Below, piece by piece: positions 23,401-38,400 of a DNA stretch of 64,000 nucleotides. The position numbers were made by a program, and so were the translations under genes. Numbering within the stretch: position 1 is the first letter of the stretch; the number at the start of each line of letters is the position of its first letter. This DNA comes from Prochilodus magdalenae (lineage: Eukaryota > Chordata > Actinopteri > Characiformes > Prochilodontidae), in NCBI GenBank assembly GCA_024036415.1, contig JAMWET010005514.1, positions 92,501-156,500 of the forward strand, read 5' to 3'. The notes under the pieces were generated by a model. That model was not told where the DNA came from and did no database searches. It saw only the letters and a program-made list of their open reading frames with translations.

Positions 23401-26400
23401 GCTCTGCTCTCCCTGACCAGAGACCGTTCAGCTCCTCAAGCTGCCCTGTAGAAGATCAACACAGACGGTAACACAGATCAGCATCACTCGGGTCCATCCC
23501 CAGTCGGCATGTCTGATTTGGGCTCAGTATTTCAGGGAAGGGATCAAGCGGGAGAGCAACCTTGAATGATGATGGTTTTCAGAGGGTGGGTCATTTTGAG
23601 CACCACCCTCCGAGGACTCAGGCTGAAGTCCAAGGACACGTCTCGAGGGATTGAGGATTGAGGTGTGCCGAGGAAAATGAGCAGATTGGCTTCCAATGGT
23701 ATCCAGGAGCGTTTCTAGGAAACACAAACAGAAGAGCTCTGGCACATCTGGTTCTCCGCCATAGGGTGAACAGGTAGACCATAGATTCAACACAGGCGGC
23801 ATGGCTGTCCTGCAGGGGCTGGATGGACTGGGTACTATGTGGCCAGTCTTGAAACTGGCTGTCTGTCTGTTTTACTTTGAGAGAGAAGGACGTTCAGTTT
23901 TCCAGGGTATGGACCCTTTACCGAGCTAATGGCTACCCTCCGGTTCCTGCTACCCGCCTCTAACCAGTTGCCTACCCACCCAGCCAGACACCTGCCCACC
24001 AGCTGCTTACCTGCCCAGCCTAACGCTGATGAAGGACTAACCAGGCTTTCCCGCTGCAGACTAACGTTTCCGCTATGCTCCCTGCATCCGACTGTTATTC
24101 AGCAATAAGCTCTATATTAACTTCATTGTCACCATGACGACTACATCAGCATAATTAGATACTCTACTGATGTTACTTTCAACAATTTCAAACTGTAGTT
24201 TGGACCAGAGGAGGAGGAGGAGGGATCCCCCGTGTGAGTCTCCAGAATCCCAAATCTCCAAAACGGCAACTTTACAGGAGAGGACAAAAACCTCATTAAC
24301 TTTAATGGAAGTCAATGGAACCAGACGTCTTTCCAAGCACTTCTGGGTCATTTCTGTTGGTCCATTCATCATGAGATTCTTACTCGGTGTAAACAGGAGC
24401 TGCCGTGTTCACATAATGCATAAAAGTAAAAATGGACAGAATGGGATGGAAACTCGAGATACATAAACACATACCTGATGAATGAATGCATAAGCTGCCT
24501 CTAAGAGGAACTTCTGTAAGCCCCGGTCCAGCTTCTGAAACCTCAGGGTGAAGAGCACCGGGCCAGCGGGGGGAAAACCTCTTCCCATCAGAGACACAGG
24601 ATAGGCGACATCAGAGCACAACTGCCAGCCAAACAGCTTAGACCCTGCGGCAGGAGGGGAAATACGCTTCACTGTACCAGTCTTCTTTAAACACATCTGT
24701 AACTGAGGCTATAACCTGAGGACTGTACATGTTTTAGGCGTGCAGGTGGTCTTCTCTTTGAGGTTCCTGGAGGCTGTGAGCTCCTCTCTGCTCTCTCCAC
24801 TCACGCGGTACATCCTGGAGCTGTTTAAAGAAGCGGACAGAGGTTAGATCTTTTAATTTAACAGCTTATTATTTATGTTTTTATAGATACAGTCAGAGAC
24901 CCCCCGCTGTCAATCATTTGCTTATGAGGAGGGGAAAAGTCAAATAACTTCTAAGACTGAACCTCTGATGTCTTTGGAAAACTGGAACACATTACATACT
25001 GTTATATGTGCTATTATATTATATTATATTATATTATATTATATTATATTATATTATATTATATTATATTATATTATATTATATTATATTATTTAATTTA
25101 AAAAATGTTTTTATTATATTATATTTTATTTTATTTTATACTTTATTTTTTTTATTTATTTTTTTTTTAAATTGATTTAATTAAATTTTATATTACACTA
25201 TATTATATTATATTATATTATATTATATTATATTATATTATATTATATTATATTATATTATATTATTATTTTTAAATTTTATTTTTTTTTATTTTATATT
25301 ACACTGTATTATATTATATTTTACTATATTATATTATGTTACATTGCATTATTTAATTTTATTTTATTTAGTAATATTTTATTATATTATACAATTTTAT
25401 TTTATTTTATTTTATATTACACTGTATTATATTATATTATTTTTTACTATATTATATTATATTATATTATATTATATTATATTATATTATATTATACAAA
25501 GCTCTGTTTTCATTACTGTATAAACATATCCTTGTGTTTTCATTAGCCTAGAATAAGCCTTCATATCTACTTAAGAGAAGTTTGTCTTCCAACAGAAGCT
25601 GCCACCGCCATGTTTCTACAGTAGCCCCCAACAGACAAATTACCCACTGGCCGTACCAACTGGAAGAGGTAGAAAACAGCAACCCCAATGTCTGGTGGTA
25701 GCAGCTCCATACGACTCAGTACAACTCCAGCTGGGATATTCTATTATCCTAAATCTCCATATCATCATTAAAACTACGAGGGCGATGCCAGCTGTGTACT
25801 CGCCAGCTTCTTGTACCAACTGTCCTGTTCCACCTTAAATGGCACAGCAATTGCATTTCGGTGTTGACACTCAGCATCTTCTTCGTCAGATTCTTGTTCA
25901 AATTTTCCCGTTCCACTTTAACCGCTGCACTGGTTTTTACTGGCAGGATACAATGAGCACCATTTAAGGTGGAACAGGGAAATCTGAACAGTTAGCTGGT
26001 GAATGTCCTCATCAGGAGCATTATAGGACAGCACTAGACGTAACAACCAGCTCCGTGAACGGCTGTTTTGACTGTCCCATATATAAACGAAGGGTGGTCT
26101 CTGACTTGTGCACAAAACGAAACTGAATTATTACAGACCTGAAGGACACCACATCCATCACATCGTCAGGTGTGTTGAGGACCATCTTTAGACTTTGTCC
26201 ATTGTGCACAAATACACCTCCATCTAAGCTGGTGGAGGTTCGAATCTGGGTCACCCACTCCAATCCCACTCGACCGAAAGCTCCATCCACTCCCATTCGG
26301 GCTGAGACGCCAACATATGCACTGGAGGAAAGGACAAGAACAAATGAGAATGGTCACCTCCACCCTGTTTCACAAACGCCATAACATTACCTCCATCATG

Positions 26401-29400
26401 TTTCACAAACGCCATAACACTACCTCCACCCTGTTTCACAAACGCCATAACACTACCTCCATCATGTTTCACAGACGCCACAACACTACCTCCACCATGT
26501 TTCACAGATGCCATAACACTGCCTCCATCATGTTTCACAAACGCCATAACTTTACCTCCACCCTGTTTCACAAACGCCATAACACTACCTCCATCATGTT
26601 TCACAGATGCCATAACACTACCTCCACCCTGTTTCACAAACGCCACAACACTACCTCCATCATGTTTCACAGATGCCATAACACTACCTCCACCATGTTT
26701 CACAGAGGCCGTAACACCACCTCCACCATGTTTCGCAGATGCCGTAACACTACCTCCACCATGTTTCACAGATGCCATAACACTGCCTCCATCATGTTTC
26801 ACAAATGCCATAACTTTACCTCCACCCTGTTTCACAAACGCCATAACACTACCTCCATCATGTTTCACAGATGCCATAACACTACCTCCACCATGTTTCA
26901 CAAACACCACAACACTACCTCCATCATGTTTCACAGATGCCATAACACTACCTCCACCATGTTTCACAGATGCCATAACACCACCTCCACCATGTTTCAC
27001 AGAGGCCGTAACACCACCTCCACCATGTTTCGCAGATGCCGTAACACTACCTCCACCATGTTTCACAGATGCCGTAACACTACCTCCACCATGTTTCACA
27101 GATGCTGTAACACTGCCTCCACCATGTTTTCCAGATGCCATAACACTACCTCCACCATGTTTTCCAGATGCCATAACACTGCCTCCTCCACGTTTCACAA
27201 ATATCATAACACTGCCTCCTCCACGTTTCACAGATGCCATAACACTACCTCCACCATGTTTCACAGACGCCATAACACTACCTCCACCATGTTTCATAGA
27301 CTCCATAACACTACCTCCACCATGTTTCACAGATGTCATAACACTACCTCCATCATGTTTCACAGACGCCATAACACTACCTCCATCATGTTTCACAAAC
27401 GCCATAACACTACCTCCATCATGTTTCACAGACGCCATAACACTACCTCCATCATGTTTCACAGACGCCATAACACTACCTCCATCATGTTTCACAAACG
27501 CCATAACACTACCTCCATCATGTTTCACAGACGCCATAACACTACCTCCATCATGTTTCACAAACGCCATAACACTACCTCCACCCTGTTTCACAAACGC
27601 CATAACACTACCTCCACCATGTTTCACAAACGCCATAACACTACCTCCACCATGTTTCACAGATGTCATAACACTACCTCCACCATGTTTCACAGATGCT
27701 GTAACACTACCTCCACCATGTTTCACAGATGCTGTAACACTACCTCCATCATGTTTCACAGATGCCATAACACTACCTCCACCCTGTTTCATAAACGCCA
27801 TAACACTACCTCCACCCTGTTTCACAAACGCCATAACACTACCTCCATCATGTTTCACAGATGCTATAACACTACCTCCATCATGTTTCACAGATGCCAT
27901 AACACTACCTCCATCATGTTTCACAGATGCCATAACACTACCTCCACCATGTTTCACAGATGCCATAACACTACCTCCACCATGTTTTCCAGATGCCATA
28001 ACACTGCCTCCATCATGTTTCACAGATGCCATAACACTACCTCCATCATGTTTCACAGATGCCATAACACTACCTCCATCATGTTTCACAGACGCCACAA
28101 CACTACCTCCATCATGTTTCACAGATACCATAACACTACCTCCATCATGTTTCACAAACGCCATAACACTACCTCCATCATGTTTCACAGACGCCATAAC
28201 ACTACCTCCATCATGTTTCACAGACGCCATAACACTACCTCCATCATGTTTCACAGACGCCATAACACTACCTCCACCATGTTTCCCAGATGACATGGTA
28301 CCTCAGAGCATTTATGCCACAAACTAGGGGGCCTAACTCTTAGACTCATGGTTCGCAACTGCTGTACAATCACCAAAGGTCTAAATGGTATCATGGTGCT
28401 TACTTTGGCTTTATGTAACCAGCCAAGGAGAACTGAGACCAGTCTTTAAAGTTGGCACTGCCCTTCACCCAAAGAGTGTAGAAAGAAGACATGTTGATGC
28501 TCAGCTTGACGGGCAATCCTGAAAGCGATGGTAACACCAGTTCTTCTGCCAGTACAGTCGCTCTGTGGTTCAACTTAACCTCCTGACCCTGAGATGCAGA
28601 AAAGATTACAGAGAGGTGGTCAGGGATGTAACCTGGAAAGCGAATCAGAAATGCACTGTATGTCCAAAAGTTTGTAGACACCTGCTAGACACCTCCAACA
28701 GCCTATATCCTTCTTGATGTTGGAACGTTGTTGTTAGCATTTGATTACATTTAGCCACAAGAGCATTAGTGAGGTCAGGTACTGATGCTGGATGATCAGT
28801 TCTGGATCACTCCAACTCATCCCAAAGTAACTGGATGGTGTGCCACTGCTCCAGCACTTGGCACTGGGCATGATGACCATGATGAGGCTCATGTGTGGCT
28901 TCTCCAGAGAGTCTCAGTCTGTGGTTCAGATTTTACCAGCTGTATGTGTAAGTGATAGGTGTGTCTACATACCTTTGAACACATTCCCTCTCACCTGTAA
29001 CAGCTTCACAGTGACTCCAGCCATTCTAAGTGATAGCTCTCTCAGCTTGTCCAGGAGATCATCACAGCTCATGAAGGTGAGGTCAATGCCGAACATCTTC
29101 ACGTTCATCCAACATCTGAACTCGCTCTGCCTTTTCCTCTGCCCTGGGAACTGAAGCCAAAAGCATGGTTTACGTATTGTATGTCCGACAGTGAGTGTTA
29201 TGGAATTAGCTGGACTTCTGGATTGGCTACTACTAGAATCTGTTCTTAATCCATAGGGTCTAATCTGATGGCGGCCCACCCTTTACACCTATAACAGCTC
29301 CAGCTCTTCTGGGAAGGCCTTCCACAAGGGTTAGGAATGTGTTTATGGGAATTTCTGACCATTCTTCCAGAAGCACATGTGTGAGGTCAGACACTGATGT

Positions 29401-32400
29401 TGGACGAGAAGGCCTGGCTCTCAGTCTCCGGTCTAATTCATCCCAAAGGTGTTCTATCGGGTTGAGGTCAGGACTCTGTGCAGGCCAGTCCAGTTCCTCC
29501 ACACCAGACTCGCACATCCATGTCTTTATGGAGTCCCCAAACTGTCCCCACAAAGTTGGGAGCATGAAATTGTCCAGAGTCTCTTGGTCTGCTGAAGCAT
29601 TAAGAGTTCCTCTCACTGGAACTAAGGGGCCGAGCCCACCTCCTGAACAACAACCCCACACCATAATATACTCGGCACAGTGCAGACACACAAGTACCGT
29701 TCCCCTGGTACCGCCAAACCCTCAGTAACAGTGCAGGCTAGGAAAGCTTAGTGAACCCATGAACCTGTAGATTATCATATTTAGCAGCATCATCTCCACC
29801 AAACTAGCTGCTAATAAGATTTCCACTTCCTCCTTGCAAATGTGGATGAGAGATTACCTGTATTTATGGGAAGCCTTGTTGCACAGACCTCTACAAGTCA
29901 TATACCACAGCACCTCAATATGGTAAAGGTCAGGACTCTGACTTAGCCATTCCAAAACCCAGATCATCTCCTTTTGCAGCCGTTCTTTACTAGTGTGTTT
30001 TGGGTCATTGTCTTGGTGCACCCCCCCGACATCTCTTCAGCTTGAGATCATGGACTGCTGCCCTTATCTTAGTCCTCAAGGACCATAAGGCACCCAGGCC
30101 CTGAGGCAGCAAAACACCGCCCAACCATGATGCTACCTCCACCATGTTTCACAGTTGGGATGAGGTTTTGGTGTTGGTGTCTTTTTTGTTGTGTGCTTTT
30201 GATCTGACCACATGTTATGAGTAATCAATCCAGAAGTCCAGGTCATTCCAAAGAGTTCCCTTACTTCCTGTTGCAAAGAGATCTGAATTCTTTGTCCACC
30301 CACCAAAGTACATACCTGTTCTGTATAATCAAGTCAAGAAACTTTGGCCAAATACCACCAAATCTGCCCATTCACCTTAGCTTTGAGAGAACTCAAGATG
30401 TCGGACTTGCAGTCGTCATTCGGCACTCTTTCTTGCTGGTCTGGCCTCCCGTCCTCACTCGTCTCATTCCTTTTCGTCCCCCGGGATGCAGATTCGGTTT
30501 GACTAGGAGGCTCGTCAATAGGAGAGGAACGATGACCTTCAAACATGCTCCAGAGAAAAGGCTCTGCGTTTTCCATCCTGAGCGCAACCTGAATGCAACA
30601 CAGCAGTACAGTGAGTAAGCCATCCATAGCATCTCCCCTTTGGGACAGGCAGAAAAGAAAGAAGGACACTTGTTATTTCGTCACCTCCAAAAGATTAAAC
30701 GATCTGCCCAAGAGGTGCACCGTCACGTTGGCCATGGTAGAACGCGGCAGAAAGGATGTAGGTGAGAAAACCAAGGCTCCTTCGAAGTTGCCGATGGCCG
30801 GCCCTTGCAAACACACAGAGACGTAAAACAGGACGTACAAAAAACTGAGGTATACGTCCAAAGCACTGACAGAGCGACTCGGAACGTACCGGCTTCCGTT
30901 GTAAAGTCCATGAACGAAGAATACTTCCATGGTTCGGCTTCAAAGTCTTTACTGAGGATGTCGTGTGGCAGAGACTCCATGAGGTCTTTCTTTAGAGGGT
31001 CTTCTGTCTTCTGGATGCTGAAAAGGTGGCTCCAGACGTAGGACCCAACTGAATGAAAACAGGATACAGTGACTGGAGAGGGTTGGAGGGACAAAGCACC
31101 ACTTTGGGATATCTTGTTGCATAAGGCGTAGAAGCTACCCTAGTCTCGTCGTTCCCAGGGGAAAAGTAAAGAACCAAACTTCCGACCACGGAAATGTTTT
31201 GGCTCCCTCTATTCCATTTATGCTGGCATCTCCTACCTTGGGTGGATGTTTCATTGCTTAAGGTGTCCCTCACAATCCTGAACACCTCTGGGCCAGGACA
31301 TTTCATGAGTTGCTGATATGCAGCGATTCTAACCTCCACGTCCTCCCGAGGCTGCTGGTAGGCCCATGCAAGGACTCCTCTCTGCAGAAAGACAAGCCAT
31401 CAGACTGCTCAACGCTGTTTGACATGCAGACCTATCAGGACTGTTGAACTCTTGAACACACACACATAATGAACACACACAATGTCAAATACTCAGTACT
31501 CAGGTGGTCCTCCATAGGCCCATAAACTACTGGTCCCCCATAGGCCCACAAACTCCTCAACCCATGCGTATCAGAACTGTACTCAGGTGGTCCCCCATAG
31601 GCCCACAAACTCTTCAACCCATGCATATCAGAACTGTACTCAGGTGGTCCTCCATAGACCCACAAACTCCTCAACCCATGCATATCAGAACTGTGCTCAG
31701 GTGGTCACCCATAGGCCCACAAACTCCTCAACCCATGCATATCAGAACTGTACTCTGGTGGTCCTCCATAGGCCCACAAACTCCTCAACCCATGCATATC
31801 AGAACTGTACTCAGGTGGTCCTCCATAGGCCCACAAACTCCTCAACCCATGCATATCAGAACTGTACTCTGGTGGTCCTCCATAGGCCCACAAACTCCTC
31901 AACCCATGCATATCAGAACTGTACTCAGGTGGTCCTACATAGGCCCATAAACTCCTCAACCCATGCATATCAGAACTGTACTCAGGTGGTCCTCCATAGG
32001 CCCACAAACTCCTCAACCCATGCATATCAGAACTGTACTCTGGTGGTCCTCCATAGGCCCACAAACTCCTCAACCCATGCATATCAGAACTGTACTCAGG
32101 TGGTCCCCCATAGGCCCACAAACTCCTCAACCCATGCATATCAGAACTGTACTCAGGTGGTCCCCCATAGGCCCACAAACTCCTCAACCCATGCGTATCA
32201 GAACTGTACTCAGGTGGTCCCCCATAGGCCCACAAACTTCTCAACCCATGCATATCAGAACTGTACTCAGGTGGTCCCCCATAGGCCCACAAACTACTCT
32301 ACCCATGCGTATCAGAACTGTACTCTGGTGGTCCTCCATAGGCCCACAAACTCCTCAACCCATGCATATCAGAACTGTACTCAGGTGGTCCCCCATAGGC

Positions 32401-35400
32401 CCACAAACTCCTCAACCCATGCATATCAGAACTGTACTCAGGTGGTCCTCCATAGGCCTGTCTGGCTATCTGCCCTATGATGGACTGGTGGTCTGTCCAG
32501 GGTGTCTCCTGCCTTCAATGAGTGCTGGGATAGGCTCCAGCACCACACCAGCCCAATCCCACCACCCCACCTGCGACCCAGAAGGACAAGAGGCTCAGAG
32601 GATGAATGAACGAGTGCCACGGTAGGCCTTCATCCGTACCGCTTCAGCTCATCATGAGAGAGGACGCTCGTGACGTTGCCAACACTGAAGAATGTAGGGG
32701 TCCAAGCTGAGCTGTCTATCGGATACTCACTTGACTGTGGCATGGGATGCGTCTGAAGGCCTGCACGGCAGCTAGTCGGAGCTCCAGTGGTGCTGAGTGG
32801 TTGTGAATACAGTGGTTTAGTTGAGGGATGAGCGTGCTAGCGGCCGGGCCTACGTTTTCCACTGCCTTCAGAACATGCAGCAGCTACGTCAGAGAGGTGG
32901 AGATAAGGTTCAGGTAAATGGCATTAGACGTAACGGTATATGTATTTATTGTGATACTTTATTATATAACAACACATGACTAACCTCTGCCACTGGGAAG
33001 GCGCCCTGTCCCCCACAGCCCCGTGCTAGGCCCTCCTTCAGAACGTCCACAAACTGTTGGACTTCAGCGATCTGGGTGCATGGAGTCTCATGCTGACTTT
33101 GGCAGAGGCGGTGGACCAGCGAGGACAGGGCCAGAATAGTCTTCAAACGAGTCAGGGGTGACTCCAGCAGAGCCTGAGGGACACAACGCTGGTCAACGAG
33201 TGGTCGGGGTGTTATAGCCCGATACCACGTTTCTGACTTTCGGCCGCACGACAACTCACGCTTAGATGGCTGATCATTGACGGTGTTGGGCGTGGAGTGA
33301 ACGGGACGGTGCTGAGGAGGGAGCCGACCTGATCCCGGTCGAGCTCGTTGTTGAGGATGAGGGTGGTGCTGAAGTGGATGCAGCTCTCAGAGCCACAGGC
33401 AGGGAGGGCCTCCATCAGGGGCTGCCTGCAAGACACATGAATTGTTATGGTAGGGTTCTGTTGTGGTTGGGGTAGGGTTCAATCAACTCTGTGTTGTGTA
33501 CGTCATGGATGATGCTTGATGCCCCTTGCAAGACTTAGATGGGTTACTCAACATCCAGACGATTTGTGCTTGTGAACTGAACACTGACCAGTCGTCACGG
33601 CACTTGAAGGAGACCTCCTGCCAGGCATCCTTCAGCTGCTGGAGGGTCAAAGCTCTCAACTGGAGGGCCAGGCTCAGGAAGAGCTCTGATTGCTGGAGGT
33701 CAGAAAGGAGGGGACAGTAAGACACGTGAAGTCGAGGCCTGCCGATCTCTGAGCTCTGTAAGCTCACTGGATAAAAAACGAGTCACCTTGTGTGTTTAAG
33801 GTGTAAGGTGCACTACACAAGGAGGGTGGAGCTATAAAGCCCTGTGGGGTGTGAGTGACAGGATCCATAGATTGGGAAGAGGTGCTACAGTGCAGGGAAT
33901 GTCTCGTTCCATGTGTGGAAAACGCTCCAGAGCAGATGTTAATGATTGGCTAAAAGGAGTGACTGCATGTGGGCGTGGCCAAAGACCATAGTGTGAAGGA
34001 AGTAGCTGAATCTGCAGGTGTATGGAAGCAGCGTACGGTCATACAGGTCTACCAGCAGTGGGAAAATCCCAGTCTACAGGGAATTCTCCTCGGAATTGGG
34101 CCAGAGAAGGCCTCCACCAAATCTGGCCCAACTTTGATGGCGCAAGACTGTCTGAACATTGATGTGGCCTCCATCAAGAAACTTGTCCCGTCCATGCTAC
34201 ATGCTATAAGGTACACTATGGCCACAGGTGACTCGTTGTTTATCTGGGTGAGCTCAATACATACAGGTGCATCACCGCCTTCAACCCATGGCCACCTGGC
34301 TAATGGTGATGAAGCAGACTCTGACCTGTTGCTGGTCAGCAGAGTGAGCGCACAGCCTCCTCACGGTGCTGGAGACTTCTTGGACTGAGCGAGGTCCCCC
34401 TCGTGCTGAGCTTGACGATTCCACCTTAAATCTCAGGTCAGTCAAGTAGCCTTCATCCTGCAGCCCTGAAAGAGGAGGACAGCGGTGATGATGAAACAGT
34501 CGGTTGAACAGTTTGAGGCAAGTCCAATAGCCTCTATGATAACACGCTTCCACCAGCACCCCTGTTGGATTCTAATAGTACCGTAGCGCTAAGCTAAGCA
34601 ATAAACCATAAGCTACTGGCTTTTATGGACACCTAGGAGGCGTGGCCATGCAGGGCAGTGACGGACATGGATGTCGCCTCAGATAGCGCATGTATATATA
34701 CGTAACTCGTACTTTAACGCATCCACGTGTCATATGTGTGTTGATGTGCTGTATGCACAACATGTGGTGGCAAGGTTGCAGAGCCCATTGGAGGACAGTG
34801 AAGGTAGTGGTAGCGTAGATGCTGGGATGGCGGCTGGCAAGGACCTGCCTCAGGGACTCTGCCACGGTGTGGGATAGGTTGTCTGTTGAACAGGGGGCTG
34901 TGTTGTGTGTGCTGTGAGCCATGTGGAGTGCTGAGGTGCAGAACTTGGGAGGGCCGGGCTCATGTTTGGTAGTTTGGAAACTGGTTTGTTTACCACAGGG
35001 TGCGGTGTCTTGAATTTTCAGCAGGCGTCTTCAAATTTGGCCTAGCGAAATCCAACTTAGCCACTGATTTACCAATATGGGCATGACACTGAGTATGGAA
35101 TGAAGACTTTGGTGGTCTGTAAAGTGGGATATAGATTAGGCATAGCCAATACGGGTCCATTGAAATAAGCCAGGATCCCTAATTACAACACTGTGTCAAC
35201 ACGGACAAAAGCTAGCCATGTAGCAAGCACTGTGTAGCAGCCATCTTAAACTCAGTGCAGTCTGAGATTGAGTGTGTGGCGAAGTGGCTAATGCTAACCG
35301 CTGTCCAGAAGCTTTCATTGCTTGTTAGCTACACTAGCCTCACACTAGCCTCAAGCTCAAATACGGGACGTGACTTGTGACCCCCAACCCCGCCCCCTGT

Positions 35401-38400
35401 CCTTTTTTTTCATTCCTGAAAGGTGGCGACCCTAGTCACACTGAGAGTCACACACCAAGAGAATCACACCGCCGTCGTTACCTGAGTCTACTTGTATCCC
35501 CTCCAGGGTCCTCAGTAGAGTCAGAGTTGAGACAGTGCTGGTCTGAGCTACGTCCAGCGACCCCGACAAAGGCAGCATCACTACGGTCTCTGTGCAGTTC
35601 ACCCTGTCCATCACGGTTGTGCCGTAGAGTTGGGCGCATTTGAGGCTGGCGTTCACCGTCTAATGGAAGGACACGGCAAATCAACGCGAAGCCAAACTGT
35701 GACCACTTCAAAGAGTCACATTAATGATGAACTTACCGTGTCTTCCTTCAGTGGGACGGACTGCCACCAAAAGTCATTCACTCTGTCTCTGAGGCACTGC
35801 TGGAGATGCCGGGTCTTCACCAGAACAGGCCCCGCCCGCTCGTATGAGCTCATACAGGTCCCGTATATGTCAGTCTGTAGAGGTAAAACAGAATTCCGGA
35901 ACGAGGTGTAGCGTTCCAAAACATCTTAAGGGATCGTGTATGGATCGGAGCATCCCAGCTTAAGGCTTTGGGAGGAAAAGGACCATCCAGACTGTTACCA
36001 GTGTAAAGTTCCAGCATCTGTCATGGTAGGGTATCGTTTTATAGGGCAGCCTGCACAGGTGTGAAGGCACTGTACACACACAGAGAGCAACACATCGTTG
36101 CTGTCCAAAGAAAAACAAGTACCTCCAAAATCGCAACTTTACAGGAGAGGCCAAAAACCTCATTTACCTTTAATGTAAGTCAATGGAACCAGACGTCTTC
36201 CCAAACACTTTTGGGCCGTTTCTGTTGGTCCATTCATCATGAGATTCTTACTCGGTGTAAACGGCAGCTGGTATGTTCAAACGATGCATAAAAGTAAAAA
36301 TGGACAATAGTAAAAAAAGGACATACGTGTTTTTCATTGGACAGCGATGATATACAGCCTTCTAGATGACGTCGTTTTCAGATTCGTTCTTCCTTATATC
36401 AACAAGACCAAAGCAAGCCAGGCTCGGACTGTGTTACAGGGACTGCCATTCACGGCTGTGATTGACTTCCCGTCATCTTTCATGGTTGTCAGTCTCCTCC
36501 CACTGTTTCTCGTGACTGATAGCCGGCTCTGTAGGCTCTATAGGCTAAAGTTATGGGATATCCAGTTATGGGGTGGCTTGGCAGTACAGTGGCAGCTTGA
36601 TGATCCTGACCGGTGAAATCTGACTAAAATGGGATACGGGAGCAGAAGACCCACCACAATGCCTATCAGGCCCAATTTGTCCAGAACTGGTTCAACAAGC
36701 AACCTGGAGCGTTCCTATGAATGGTGTGTCCTCCACATTCCCGGACATGAACTCAGTTCAAGGCATTCCACCACCATGCCTCATTGGAACCCTAATAACT
36801 CACGTTGCCTTGCTGTGAGCACGCTGGCCAGTGGTCAACCTCACTTACAGCACATCACCGCACAACTTATACAGGTATGGGCATTCCCACGTCATGCCCT
36901 GAGGTCATTTCATAATCCATTTGCATACTGGTATCACAGGACTTTTGGTATGTCTATGTATGGATCCAGCATCCCCTTGACATCTTCTCAGTACCCGAAG
37001 GATGGCCGCCTGACACAAGCCCAAGATCCCAACTGGCTGTTTTAGAACTAACCAGCTTCTTGTTTTCATAGGTGCCTTTAAGGTCTCTACTTGCAAATGA
37101 CCGTCTACTTATCGGGCACCCACTTCAGGATCTTTGGGAAGATCCCGCGTTTAATGGTTGCCTCCACATCTTTCCTTCCCTTCTAAAAACTGTCCACAGG
37201 AGCAGCTCTCTGCATCACGTCAGCCCAAACGGGCCGTTGTGTCTGAATGTGTTGATGGTTGCACCCTGATTGTGTGTACCGTGTGGTACAGCATGCATGT
37301 GTGCAAGGAAAACCACTTGACTTGTCCTCACCTCTCTCGCGGTTTCCCTGGCTCGACCGGAGTGAGACGTCTGGAGCATGCTCAGTATGGCCCTCTTGAT
37401 GTTGAGTGTCCACACCTGCTCGGCTTCCTGCGGGCAAAGGGCCGTAACCTTTCCCCCCTGAAGCAGGAACCGCAGGGGGTTCTTCTCCAGCGCTTCTCTG
37501 CCGAAAGCAAAACACCAGATGGGCCCTCAACCTCTCAACCCGTACGAGATGACTGTGGTGCAACTGACTGTCAGGGACACATAAACTCATCTATAGGATT
37601 GAATGGGGTCTACGGAGGATTTGGTGGAGTACAGTTTAGGACCGGTTTAGCTTTAACTAAGATTGGATGCTTAGGCTTTTACTGGTGTTGTAGTCAAGAC
37701 CGCTATATCCAAGTCCAAGTCAATACCGAGACCAGGACACGTTGAGTCCAAGTCAAGACCAAGACATTTAGTAGTTGAGTCCAAGTCAAGACCAGGGGTG
37801 GGTGAGACCAAGACAGGCCCAGTAACTCTAGACAGATGCATCACACCCGGCCGGTCTCAACAACAATATTAGAGACCACCTTATCCTCAGACCAAGTCCA
37901 ATTTAGGTCGAGGCCGAGATCAGACCGAGAATGCTCACTAGGCCAAGTCATATCCTTATGCTTGTACAGGTGTTGTAGTCAAGGCTGCTACATCCAAGTC
38001 AATACCGAGACCAGGACATGTTAAGTCCAAATCAAGACTAAGACATTTAGTAGTCGAGTCCAATTTAGGTTGAGACCGAGATCAGACCGAGACTGCTCAC
38101 TAAGCCTAGTCACATCCTTATACTTGTACTGGTGTTGTAGTCAAGACCACTACATCCAAATCCAAGTCAATACCGAGACCAGGACATGTTAAGTCCAAAT
38201 TGAGACCAACACATTTAGTACTCAAGTCCAATTTAGGTCCAGACCGAGATCAGGCCGAGACTGCTCACTAAGCCTAGTCATATCCTTATGCTTGCACTGG
38301 TGTTGTAGTCAAGGCCGCTACATCTAAGTCCAAGTCAATACCGAGACCAGGACATGTTGAGTCCAAATCAAGACCCAGACATTTAGTAGTCGAGTCCAAA

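Noticed and set aside
26251..28296. Very long open frames (681 and 658 codons) on both strands
   Set aside because: They are produced by the 33-bp (3n) repeat unit; the region lies in an LLTP intron and has no splice or start context.
31498..32455. Array that might be taken for a CRISPR
   Set aside because: Units are contiguous tandem copies with no unique spacers, in a eukaryotic intron. The same holds for the arrays at 5.8-6.1 and 26.35-28.29 kb.
37072..37195. Minus-strand segment reading [20 protein letters not shown], first taken as LLTP exon 6
   Set aside because: It runs into a stop without a donor, and the true next exon (DIYGTC, 35737-35874) joins exon 5 in phase.
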